A DNA stretch of 64,000 nt from JBEIHX01 sp040381075 (GTDB taxonomy: Bacteria > Pseudomonadota > Alphaproteobacteria > Caulobacterales > Aquidulcibacteraceae). Numbering within the stretch: the first letter of the stretch is position 1; each line of letters opens with the position of its first letter. Positions 17,945 to 25,146 of the stretch are shown here, in pieces. The DNA is taken from contig JBEIHX010000018.1 in NCBI GenBank assembly GCA_040381075.1, positions 15,228-79,227 on the forward strand. The letters are read 5' to 3'. Both the position numbers and the translations under genes were made by a program. The notes under the pieces were generated by a model. It had not been told where the DNA came from. It ran no database searches and saw only the letters and a program-made list of their open reading frames with translations.

Positions 17945-19543
17945 TCACGCGAGGGGCGCGTGGGCGTATCGCTCGATGAGCAGGAATTTCTGCACCTTGC
18001 CGGTGGGCGTGCGCGGCAGCGGGTCGCCCTGGACAAGCACGCGCTTGGGGGTCTTGAATCCGGCAAGCCGTTCGCGGCAGAAAGCGATCACGGCGGACCC
18101 GTCGATCTGGCCCCCGCCAGCCGGGACGACCACGGCTGTCACTGACTCGCCCCAAAGGTCGTCGGGCAGTCCGATCACGGCGCAATCAGCGACGCCTGGA
18201 AAGGTGAGGATCGCAGCCTCCACTTCGGCTGCATGCACGTTCTGACCGCCAGTGATGATCATGTCTTTGACGCGACCGCTGATATAGAGATATCCGTCCT
18301 CATCGACCCGCCCGAGATCACCAGTATGCAGCCAGCCTTCCCTGAAGGTCTCGGCGGTCCTGGCTGGATTTTCAAAATACTCGGTCACGGTGTTTGGCGA
18401 TCGGCCGCAAACCTCGCCGATGACGTTGACGGGAACGGCGCGGTTGGCGGCGTCCACCACCCGGATCTCCGAAAACAGGATGGGTCGGCCCACCGAATCG
18501 GGCTTCACAAGACGGTCATCCGGCGTGCTGACGACCAGGACGCCTGTCTCCTGCATGCCGTAATACTCGTAAATCGCAGGACAGAGCTGCGCCATGGTCT
18601 GGTCGCGTACGCTTGGCGGCAACATGGATCCGGCATACACCACCGCCCGCAACGAGGACAGGCGGCGCTCCGGAAGGCTTTTCTCGGCGAGCAGCATCGC
18701 GCCCATGGTCGCGACCAGGTTGACGATCGTGACCTGCTCCCGCTCGATCACATCCAGGCACTCCGTCGGCTGAAAATTCATCAGGACATTCTTCAGACCT
18801 GTCATGGCGGCCGCAATCGCCCATGCGAACCCCACCCTGCCAAACATTGGAAAGACGGTCAGGATGACATCGCTGCGCGACAGGTCGAACGCGGTGATGA
18901 ACGGGCCAAGCGAACTGTTGTTGAACTGGCTCAGCACATAGGCCTTGGGCAGTCCGGTCGTGCCTGAGGTCAGATTGAAATAGTAAGGATCGGTCTCATC
19001 CAGCGCGACACCGGGCTCATGGTCGGGCGAGCGGGCGAGCAGCGTCTCATAATCCACACGCGTCGGGGCCCCTGGATCTTCCGCGAGGGGCGCGTCCCTG
19101 TCCGCCGTGTCATCGGCCCTGGCGGGTCCGATCGACACGACGACACGCACGCGCCCGAGCGAGCGCGTGACAAGCTCGGCGACCGGGCTGAACCGATCTT
19201 CGCACAGGAGGCCGACCGCGCCGAGCGCGCCCATCAGCTCGACCACTTCCCCAGGCGCCAGCCGATAATTGAGCGGGATGCCGATGACGCCCGTCTTGGC
19301 GAGCGCAAAGTAGATCTCGATCATCTCCGCCCGGTTGGTGGACAGGAACGCCACAACATCCCCCTTGGAGAAGCCGAGCCCCATCAGGCCGTGCGCCAGT
19401 CGATTGCAGCGCGCATTCGTCTCACGGTAAGAAAACCGCCGTCCGGTCGCGGTGCAGACGATCGATTCGCTCTGCGGGAAGCGGATCGCCGCGGTGGTGA
19501 GGACATTTCCGACCAGCATGGCGCCCATGGATCCCTTGATCAT
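17945..19543 (-). CDS. AMP-dependent acyl-CoA synthetase/ligase
   Basis: A 532-residue ANL-superfamily adenylating enzyme. Visible motifs are YYFNLTSGTTGLPKA (P-loop, A3), YYGMQETGVLVVS (A5), GWLHTGDLGRVDEDGYLYI (A7), RVKDMIITGGQNVHAAEVE (A8) and the catalytic lysine in TPTGKVQKFLL (A10). It activates a carboxylic acid to its CoA thioester through an acyl-AMP. Residues of the acyl pocket do not allow a confident substrate. It reads toward the SDR gene. Confidence 0.9.
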   Translation of the reverse strand: MIKGSMGAMLVGNVLTTAAIRFPQSESIVCTATGRRFSYRETNARCNRLAHGLMGLGFSKGDVVAFLSTNRAEMIEIYFALAKTGVIGIPLNYRLAPGEVVELMGALGAVGLLCEDRFSPVAELVTRSLGRVRVVVSIGPARADDTADRDAPLAEDPGAPTRVDYETLLARSPDHEPGVALDETDPYYFNLTSGTTGLPKAYVLSQFNNSSLGPFITAFDLSRSDVILTVFPMFGRVGFAWAIAAAMTGLKNVLMNFQPTECLDVIEREQVTIVNLVATMGAMLLAEKSLPERRLSSLRAVVYAGSMLPPSVRDQTMAQLCPAIYEYYGMQETGVLVVSTPDDRLVKPDSVGRPILFSEIRVVDAANRAVPVNVIGEVCGRSPNTVTEYFENPARTAETFREGWLHTGDLGRVDEDGYLYISGRVKDMIITGGQNVHAAEVEAAILTFPGVADCAVIGLPDDLWGESVTAVVVPAGGGQIDGSAVIAFCRERLAGFKTPKRVLVQGDPLPRTPTGKVQKFLLIERYAHAPLA

Positions 19544-19871
19544 GTTCCGCTCCTGGTTTGGCGAGCCGGCGCGCCGCCTGCTGGTGTCGAGGCCTGTCCA
19601 GAGTGCGGGCGGGGCAGCCTGCCCGGGGGACGTCCGCAGCTAAACCGCCTTCGGGGATGGTGGCAAGATCGAGCCACGGCGCAGTCGGAGACCGGACCAT
19701 TTCCCGGTGTGCGCCGGAGGCGCGCGGGCAGCCGGAGCGGGTGTCTGGAGCGCGCGTCTGGCGCGCGGCAGGGGCAGGCGTCCACGACATGGAGGTTGCT
19801 GATCGCTGGCTGCGTGAGGTCGGCATGTCCACAGACGACGCCCGCTTCTCAGCGACGCCGACGGGGAAGGC

Positions 19872-20111
19872 TCAGCCTTCATCGCTGTCGGCCCAGACCT
19901 CCATGACGTCCTGTGCGGGCAGGCTGGACGCATCCTCGCCACCGCCGCCCCCGGTCGCCGGGGAGGGCTGATCGCCGAAGACCCCGAAACCAGGAAGATC
20001 CCTCAGGGCGGATCCCCCGGGCGAAGCCCCGAACACAGGCGCCGGCGCCCCGGCGTCAAAGCCGGCGAGGAGAACCGCGGGCGCCCAGCAGGACGCCTGG
20101 CTGTCTGTCAC
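19872..20111 (-). CDS. Hypothetical small open reading frame
   Basis: A possible 79-residue protein starting at a GTG (20111), Gly/Ala/Pro-rich with an acidic end (DVMEVWADSDEG). I recognise no family. It is the only candidate in the 670-bp interval between the acyl-CoA ligase gene and the VOC gene (19544-20214); the rest of that interval shows nothing I can support. The open frame may be chance in GC-rich DNA. Confidence 0.25.
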   Translation of the reverse strand: MTDSQASCWAPAVLLAGFDAGAPAPVFGASPGGSALRDLPGFGVFGDQPSPATGGGGGEDASSLPAQDVMEVWADSDEG

Positions 20112-20214
20112 GACCCGCCCCGCCGGCTTCGGGGGCCGCACCCCAGGACCCCCGCAGCCGAACGCCAGGCGCGCGCCGCTGACCGCGCCTGGCGGGCCCG
20201 CCCATGAACGCCGT

Positions 20215-20637
20215 TCAGGCTGCAGACGGCGGATACGCGATGACCTCCCACTCAATCCGGTCGGCGTCGAGGAAGTAAAAGCGTCGGCCAGGCTCATAGC
20301 CGCCGTGATTGAAGGGCGTCAGGCCCGCCGCCACGACGCGCCGTTCCGTCTCGTCCAGGTCATCCACCACCACGCCCAGATGGTTCAGACTGACGGTGCG
20401 CAGGCGCAAGTCGGCCCCGTCCTGGGTGGGATCCTGGGTGGGATCATGTGTCGGGGACTGCACCCCGGCAGGTCGGTAGACTGAGATATAGTGGTTGTCC
20501 CCGCCCACGTGGATGCACTCCCCGCTGGAGATCGCGCCGCCCCGCCAGCGGATCCGCCAGCCGAAGATCTGCACAAGCATGGCGGCGGTGCGTTCAACGT
20601 CCGAAACGGTGATGTTGACGTGTTCGAGATGCGTCAT
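20215..20637 (-). CDS. VOC-superfamily (glyoxalase/bleomycin-resistance fold) protein, SoxR-regulated
   Basis: A 140-residue single vicinal-oxygen-chelate protein with two beta-alpha-beta-beta-beta modules. Likely metal ligands are His in LEHVNI, His in LNHLGVVV and Glu in IEWEVI. Substrate is unknown; possible roles are glyoxalase-like detoxification or resistance to a redox-active compound. A 12-bp in-frame duplication (20419-20442) inserts a repeated Asp-Pro-Thr-Gln block in the loop between the modules. The start at 20637 lies downstream of a SoxR-type promoter shared with the divergent soxR gene, so it is the probable SoxR target. An upstream in-frame start at 20670 would overlap that promoter. 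Confidence 0.88.
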   Translation of the reverse strand: MTHLEHVNITVSDVERTAAMLVQIFGWRIRWRGGAISSGECIHVGGDNHYISVYRPAGVQSPTHDPTQDPTQDGADLRLRTVSLNHLGVVVDDLDETERRVVAAGLTPFNHGGYEPGRRFYFLDADRIEWEVIAYPPSAA

Positions 20638-20669
20638 GGCGTCTGTCCTCTTGACGTGTGAGGACGCCA

Positions 20670-20700
20670 TGGTTAAAACCTCAACCTAACTTGAGATCAA
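20670..20700 (-). promoter_or_regulatory. SoxR box and 19-bp-spaced promoter for the VOC gene
   Basis: The dyad CCTCAACCTAACTTGAGA (20679-20696) closely matches the SoxR operator core. Read leftward, TTGATC (20700-20695) is separated by exactly 19 bp from TAACCA (20675-20670). A 19-bp spacer is the hallmark of MerR/SoxR-activated promoters, although the -10 match is weak. The operator lies in the 70-bp gap between the VOC gene and soxR. Confidence 0.75.
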
Positions 20701-20707
20701 GAAAAAT

Positions 20708-21172
20708 ATGCAGCCTGAACCAACCATCGCCATCGGCCAGCTGGCGCGGCGCACGGGGCTCTCGGTGTCGGCGGTCCGATTCTATGAGGCGCGCGGCCTC
20801 GTGCGGGCCGTGCGAACGTCCGGCGGCCAGCGTCGATTCCTGCGCTCAGACATCCGCCGCCTGTCGTTCGTGCGCATCGCCCAGCAGCTCGGGCTGTCCA
20901 TCGACGAGATCGCGGCTGAGCTCGCGAGACTGCCGCTGCAGCGCACCCCGACGGCGGCGGATTGGGCGCGCATCAGCCGGGCGATCCAGGGCGTGCTCGA
21001 TGAGCGGATCGCTGCTTTGACGCGCACGCGCGCGCTCCTGGATGGCTGCATCGGCTGCGGGTGCCTGTCGTTGAAGACATGCGCGCTTTACAATCCGGGC
21101 GATCGCGCAGGCCGCAACGGATCTGGGCCGCGTTTCGTCCTGGGCGATGCGCCCGGCGGGGGTGCGGACTGA
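20708..21172 (+). CDS. soxR: Redox-sensing MerR-family activator SoxR
   Basis: A 154-residue MerR-type regulator. The N-terminal winged HTH includes IAIGQLARRTGLSVSAVRFYEARGL; a dimerisation helix follows. Four cysteines at about 114, 117, 119 and 125 (CIGCGCLSLKTC) match the CX2CXCX5C [2Fe-2S] ligand pattern that defines SoxR. In alphaproteobacteria SoxR usually responds to redox-cycling compounds rather than running a SoxS cascade, and the divergent VOC gene with its SoxR box fits that. Length agrees with the family. Confidence 0.93.
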   Translation: MQPEPTIAIGQLARRTGLSVSAVRFYEARGLVRAVRTSGGQRRFLRSDIRRLSFVRIAQQLGLSIDEIAAELARLPLQRTPTAADWARISRAIQGVLDERIAALTRTRALLDGCIGCGCLSLKTCALYNPGDRAGRNGSGPRFVLGDAPGGGAD

Positions 21173-21270
21173 CGCCCCGAGGCCAGGGGGTATCATCCAA
21201 AGACGCAGACTATGCCGTGCGCCGGAGGCGAAGGCCCCTGCATGCGCCTGCAGGCTGTGCGCGTTCCCAA

Positions 21271-22191
21271 TCAGCCCGGGGTCTTCTTCAATCCGCGCAG
21301 CAGGATGTCGCTCAACCCGTGCAGTTCGCGGCGCAGCCCTTCATAGTCGAGCTTCGACCACAATTGCGGAAAGCGGAACTTGAACGTCGCGCACTGCAGC
21401 ATCTCAGCCAGAAAGTGGGGATCATCCGCGATGAAGTCGCCAAGCCGTTGCCCGTCGCGGATCACCGCCACCATGGGTTCGCGGTCCTGCGCCAGCGTAT
21501 CGTTTGCAAATTTCAGACGCTCGCTCGCGAGCTGGCGAACCAACTCAAACAGCCGGGGCTTGTCGTCGATCACCGAAAACGTGCTTTGCAGCATCAGATC
21601 CATGTAGTCGCGCAGGCGCTGCTCCGGGCTGCGGCCGGGCGCCCGGACAACCGCCCAGTACCGCGCCGCCTGCTCGTCATGAAAGCGCCGGCCGATCGCT
21701 TCCCCGATGTCAAGCTTCGACTCGAAAAACCGGTACAGATTGCCCGGCGACATCTGGCAGTCAGCCGCAATCTCCGCCATTGTCGTCTTGCCGTATCCGA
21801 AGTGCAGGAAGCGCAGGCTGGCGGCTTCGAGAATGCGTTCGCGCGCACTGGCTGCCGGGTTTTCAGATGCGGGGCCGGAAGATAGCGGACAGTCCGATGT
21901 CGCGTTGTCAGGACCAGAGCCAGAGCCAGAGCCAGGGCCAGAGCCAGGGCCAGAGCCAGAGCCAGGGCCAGAGCCAGGGCCAGAGCCAGGGCCAGGGCCG
22001 GGGCCAGGGCCAGGGCCGGGGCCAGGGCCAGGGCCGGGGCCAAGGTCGGTGGGCGTAAGGTCCGCAGTTGCGGGATTGCCGTCTGCAGGGCCTGCGACTT
22101 CGGCCAATGCGGCTGCCCCAACAGCCGCTCCAGACCCCTGGAGAGCTCTCGGCGCTGAATCTTGCGAGACTGACATGTCACGGTCGTTCAT
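21271..22191 (-). CDS. TetR-family regulator with an N-terminal Gly-Pro/Gly-Ser repeat tract
   Basis: A 306-residue protein. Residues ~115-165 form a TetR HTH (ARERILEAASLRFLHFGYGKTTMAEIA, MSPGNLYRFFESK), followed by a helical ligand/dimer domain with a YfiR/TetR_C-type end. Unusually, about 45 residues before the HTH (roughly 50-93) are almost entirely Gly-Pro and Gly-Ser dipeptides encoded by a hexanucleotide array, after an Ala-rich leader. Normal family length is about 200, so the first ~110 residues are an extension. A start just after the array is possible but no good start codon stands there. It is divergent from gpsA; the regulated gene is unknown. Confidence 0.82.
   Translation of the reverse strand: MNDRDMSVSQDSAPRALQGSGAAVGAAALAEVAGPADGNPATADLTPTDLGPGPGPGPGPGPGPGPGPGSGPGSGPGSGSGPGSGPGSGSGSGPDNATSDCPLSSGPASENPAASARERILEAASLRFLHFGYGKTTMAEIAADCQMSPGNLYRFFESKLDIGEAIGRRFHDEQAARYWAVVRAPGRSPEQRLRDYMDLMLQSTFSVIDDKPRLFELVRQLASERLKFANDTLAQDREPMVAVIRDGQRLGDFIADDPHFLAEMLQCATFKFRFPQLWSKLDYEGLRRELHGLSDILLRGLKKTPG
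21914..22042. repeat. Hexanucleotide coding array in the TetR gene
   Basis: About 21 tandem 6-bp units, CCAGAG and CCAGGG with some CCGGGG, arranged in 12- and 18-bp higher-order blocks. On the coding strand they read as Gly-Pro and Gly-Ser codons, in frame with the TetR domain. Transition differences (A/G) between units follow the dipeptide change Ser to Pro. Confidence 0.9.
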
Positions 22192-22281
22192 ACTGCGATC
22201 ATGCGTGAATGCGAGTGAAGATTCAATGATTGATTCAACATTCCCTGTTGTCGCCGGTCAGTCGGCCCCGGTCTGCGCCCG

Positions 22282-23286
22282 ATGAGCCAGGCGGCCATCA
22301 GCACAATTGGCGTGCTCGGCGCCGGCGCCTGGGGCACAGCGCTCGCCGGAGTGGCGGCGCGCGCCGGGCGCAGGGTCACCCTGTGGGCGTTCGAAGCCGA
22401 CCTCGTCGCGGAGATGGCGACCCGGCGGGAGAATGTCCGCTATCTGCCTGGCGCGCGGCTGGATCCGGCCGTCACGCCGACGGCAGACATCGCTGCGCTC
22501 GCCGGATGCGACGCACTGCTGGCGGCGACGCCCGCCCAGCACCTGCGGGCGGCCCTGCGTGGCTTCGCACCGTACGCGCGCTCCGGACTTCCGGTCGTGC
22601 TGTGCGCAAAGGGAGTGGAGCAGGGCACGCTGAAGCTCATGAGCGACGTGCTCGCCGATGAGGTTCCTGCCGCGCGCGCAGCTGTGCTCTCCGGACCGTC
22701 CTTCGCGCGGGATGTTGCAAACGGCCTGCCCACCGCCGTGACGCTCGCCTGCGCCGACCCCGACCTCGGCAGGGTCCTTGTGGATGCGCTCGGACTGGCG
22801 AGCTTCCGGCCCTACTACGCCGATGACCTGATCGGGGCGGAGGTCGGCGGAGCCGTGAAGAACGTGCTCGCGATCGCCTGCGGCGTGGTGGAGGGCAAGG
22901 GTTTTGGCGACAGCGCGCGCGCTGCGCTGATCGCGCGCGGGTTTGCTGAGATGGTGCGCCTCGGCCTGGCGCTCGGGGCGCGGCGCGACACCCTCGCTGG
23001 CCTCAGCGGCCTCGGCGATCTGATCCTGACATGCTCATCGCGTCAGTCGCGCAACTTCTCCGTTGGTCTTGGCCTTGCAGCCGGGGCCCCGCTGGCGCAG
23101 CTGCTCGGCGGGCCAGGCGTTGCAGAGGGGGTCGCCTCTGCGCCCGCCGTGGTCCAGCTCGCCCGGCGTCATGGCGTGGAGATGCCGATCTGCGCGGCAG
23201 TCGATGACATCCTCGCCGGGCGAGGCGGCGTTGACGCGGCCATCATGGGCCTGTTGGCGCGCCCGTTCCGGGCGGAGGGGGGATAA
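22282..23286 (+). CDS. gpsA: NAD(P)H-dependent glycerol-3-phosphate dehydrogenase
   Basis: A 334-residue enzyme that reduces dihydroxyacetone phosphate to sn-glycerol-3-phosphate for phospholipid synthesis. Motifs: N-terminal Rossmann VLGAGAWGTALAGVAAR, VVLCAKGVEQGTLKLMSDV, LSGPSFARDVANGLPTAV, GAEVGGAVKNVLAIACGVVEG with the catalytic Lys, and LSGLGDLILTCSS. Full length. Its stop overlaps the yciI start by one base (TAATG), indicating translational coupling; in alphaproteobacteria this gpsA-yciI pairing is common. Confidence 0.96.
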   Translation: MSQAAISTIGVLGAGAWGTALAGVAARAGRRVTLWAFEADLVAEMATRRENVRYLPGARLDPAVTPTADIAALAGCDALLAATPAQHLRAALRGFAPYARSGLPVVLCAKGVEQGTLKLMSDVLADEVPAARAAVLSGPSFARDVANGLPTAVTLACADPDLGRVLVDALGLASFRPYYADDLIGAEVGGAVKNVLAIACGVVEGKGFGDSARAALIARGFAEMVRLGLALGARRDTLAGLSGLGDLILTCSSRQSRNFSVGLGLAAGAPLAQLLGGPGVAEGVASAPAVVQLARRHGVEMPICAAVDDILAGRGGVDAAIMGLLARPFRAEGG

Positions 23287-23585
23287 TGGGACTTTTTGTC
23301 GTGTACTGCCTGGACAAGCCGGACGCGCTCGAGCTGCGCCTCGCCAACCGGGCCGAGCATCTCGCCTGGGTCCCGCAGTCCGGCCTGCCGGTGCGCCTGG
23401 CCGGCCCGTTCTTCCATGCGGATGCAACCACTTTCGCCGGGTCCCTGTTCGTGGTCGAGGCCGCGAGCGAAGCCGATGTCCGCGCCTGGAGCGCGGGCGA
23501 TCCCTACGTCAGGGCGGGCCTGTTCGCACAGGTCGACATCAGGCCCTTCAGATGGGTGATCGGCGCACCGGACGGCCTCGCCTGA
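23286..23585 (+). CDS. YciI-family protein
   Basis: A 99-residue ferredoxin-like-fold protein of the YciI family. The start overlaps the gpsA stop by one nucleotide. Conserved features include FVVYCLDKPDALELR near the start, the HLAWV segment and SLFVVEAASEADVRAWSAGDPYV. Family members are small putative enzymes with a His/Asp pair, related to muconolactone isomerase-like proteins; the reaction is unknown. It converges with tesA, with only 17 bp between their stop codons. Confidence 0.88.
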   Translation: MGLFVVYCLDKPDALELRLANRAEHLAWVPQSGLPVRLAGPFFHADATTFAGSLFVVEAASEADVRAWSAGDPYVRAGLFAQVDIRPFRWVIGAPDGLA

Positions 23586-23602
23586 CCCGCCGGCCAAAGC
23601 CG

Positions 23603-24316
23603 TCACGGGGCGCGGACGGGAAGCGTCTTCTTCAGGGCGAAAGCCCGGACTGCGAATGGCGCGAGGCGGGCTGCGACAATCTCCGCCCCGGCTGCGTTGG
23701 GGTGGATGCCGTCGGCCTGGTTGAGCCGCGGATCCAGCGCCACGCCGTCGAGCAGAAACGGATAGAGCGGCGCGCCGTGGGCCTTGGCCAGACTGGCGAA
23801 GAGCCCGTCAAAGGCCGTCTGGTAGGCGCGCCCCAGGCCGGGATTGGCGCGCATGCCCGCCAGGGCCGTCATCTGGCCGCGCGCCCTGAGCCGCCTCAGG
23901 ATCTCAGACAGGTTGCCGCGCGTCGTCGCGATCGGCTGGCCCTGCAGCATGTCATTGGCCCCCAGGGCGACGATCACCCCGTCGGCCGTCCGCGGCACGC
24001 TCCAGTCGAGCCGCGCCAGGCCGCCGGCCGTCGTGTCGCCGGAGACCCCGGCGTTGATGACCCGCACATCATAGCCGGCTGCGCGCAGCCGTGCTTCCAG
24101 ACGGGTCGGGATCGCATCGCGCGTGGCGAGCCCGTAGCCTGCGGTCACGCTGTCGCCCAGCATGACCAGCATGGTCTGCGCAGCCGCGCCCGGCGACACG
24201 ACAAGCCCCGCAATCAGCCAGACGGCCGCCGCTGCAAGGCGCGCCGCCAGGCCGCCGGACGCGCGCCGGGGCCGGTCCGTCGCCATCGCCTTCAACTGCA
24301 TCTTTCCCAATCGCAT
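23603..24316 (-). CDS. tesA: Arylesterase / acyl-CoA thioesterase I (GDSL/SGNH hydrolase)
   Basis: An SGNH hydrolase of about 237 residues with a signal peptide (AAAVWLIAGLVVSPGAAAQ). The four blocks are visible: MLVMLGDSVTAGYGL (nucleophile Ser), GVSGDTTAGG (Gly), VALGANDMLQG (Asn) and DGIHPNAAG (Asp/His). TesA is a periplasmic lysophospholipase/thioesterase/protease I. It is divergent from a YbbA/YbbP-type ABC system exactly as tesA-ybbA-ybbP in E. coli, which supports the name. Several in-frame ATGs (24316, 24301, 24286) precede the signal peptide; I chose 24316 for a GGAG at about 12 bp, with modest confidence. Confidence 0.88.
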   Translation of the reverse strand: MRLGKMQLKAMATDRPRRASGGLAARLAAAAVWLIAGLVVSPGAAAQTMLVMLGDSVTAGYGLATRDAIPTRLEARLRAAGYDVRVINAGVSGDTTAGGLARLDWSVPRTADGVIVALGANDMLQGQPIATTRGNLSEILRRLRARGQMTALAGMRANPGLGRAYQTAFDGLFASLAKAHGAPLYPFLLDGVALDPRLNQADGIHPNAAGAEIVAARLAPFAVRAFALKKTLPVRAP

Positions 24317-24462
24317 CGGTTGAAGCTGCTCCGTTTGAACCAGTTCTACACCACATATGGCGCGGATGAACGCGCTGCATCCGCACAAGGGTCACCCGCC
24401 TGCGCGCGTGCGCAGGCGGGTGCGGCCCCGCCGACACACGCCGCCGTCAGGAGCCCATCCGC

Positions 24463-25146
24463 GTGACAGACGACACCGGCCAGACCGTCATCAGCCTGCG
24501 CGACGTGCGCCTCACCCTCTCCGGCGCCGCCGGCCCGGTCGAGATTCTCAAGGGCGTCGACCTGACGGTGGCGCCCGGCGAAACCTTGGCCGTGACCGGG
24601 CCGTCGGGATCGGGCAAGTCCTCGCTTCTCGCCGTCGCCGCCGGGCTTGAGCCCGCCACCAGCGGCGACGTGCGCCTGCTCGGGCGCACCCTGACGCAGC
24701 TGAACGAGGACGCCCTCGCCAGACTGCGGCGCGGCCGGGTCGGCGTCGTGTTCCAGTCATTTCATCTGCTCGCGGGAATGACGGCGCTTGAAAATGTCGA
24801 AACCTCCGTGCGCCTTGCCGGCGGGCGGGACGCACGCGCGCGCGCCATTGACGCACTCAACGCTGTCGGTCTCGGCGCGCGGCTGCACCACTACCCCGCG
24901 CAACTGTCAGGCGGCGAGCAGCAACGGGTCGCCGTGGCGCGTGCGGCCGCTCCAGGCCCCGCCGTGATCTTCGCCGATGAACCGACCGGCAATCTCGACA
25001 GCGCCGCTGGCGCGGTCGTGCGCGACATGCTGTTCGCGGCGGCGGCTGAGCGCGGCGCTGCGCTTGTCCTGGTGACCCATGACGCAGAACTCGCAGCCCT
25101 GTGCGCGCGCCAGGTGCGCATCGTCGACGGCAGGATTGCAGCCTGA
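24463..25146 (+). CDS. ybbA: ABC transporter ATP-binding protein (YbbA/LolD-like)
   Basis: A 227-residue ABC ATPase of the MacB/LolD/YbbA class. Walker A is VTGPSGSGKSSLL, signature LSGGEQQRVAVARA, Walker B VIFADEPTG, with the H-loop in LVTHD. GTG start with AGGAG upstream. Its stop overlaps the permease start (TGATG), so the two are translationally coupled. Together with the permease it forms a mechanotransmission-type system of unknown substrate; in E. coli the YbbAP pair is next to TesA, as here. Confidence 0.92.
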   Translation: MTDDTGQTVISLRDVRLTLSGAAGPVEILKGVDLTVAPGETLAVTGPSGSGKSSLLAVAAGLEPATSGDVRLLGRTLTQLNEDALARLRRGRVGVVFQSFHLLAGMTALENVETSVRLAGGRDARARAIDALNAVGLGARLHHYPAQLSGGEQQRVAVARAAAPGPAVIFADEPTGNLDSAAGAVVRDMLFAAAAERGAALVLVTHDAELAALCARQVRIVDGRIAA

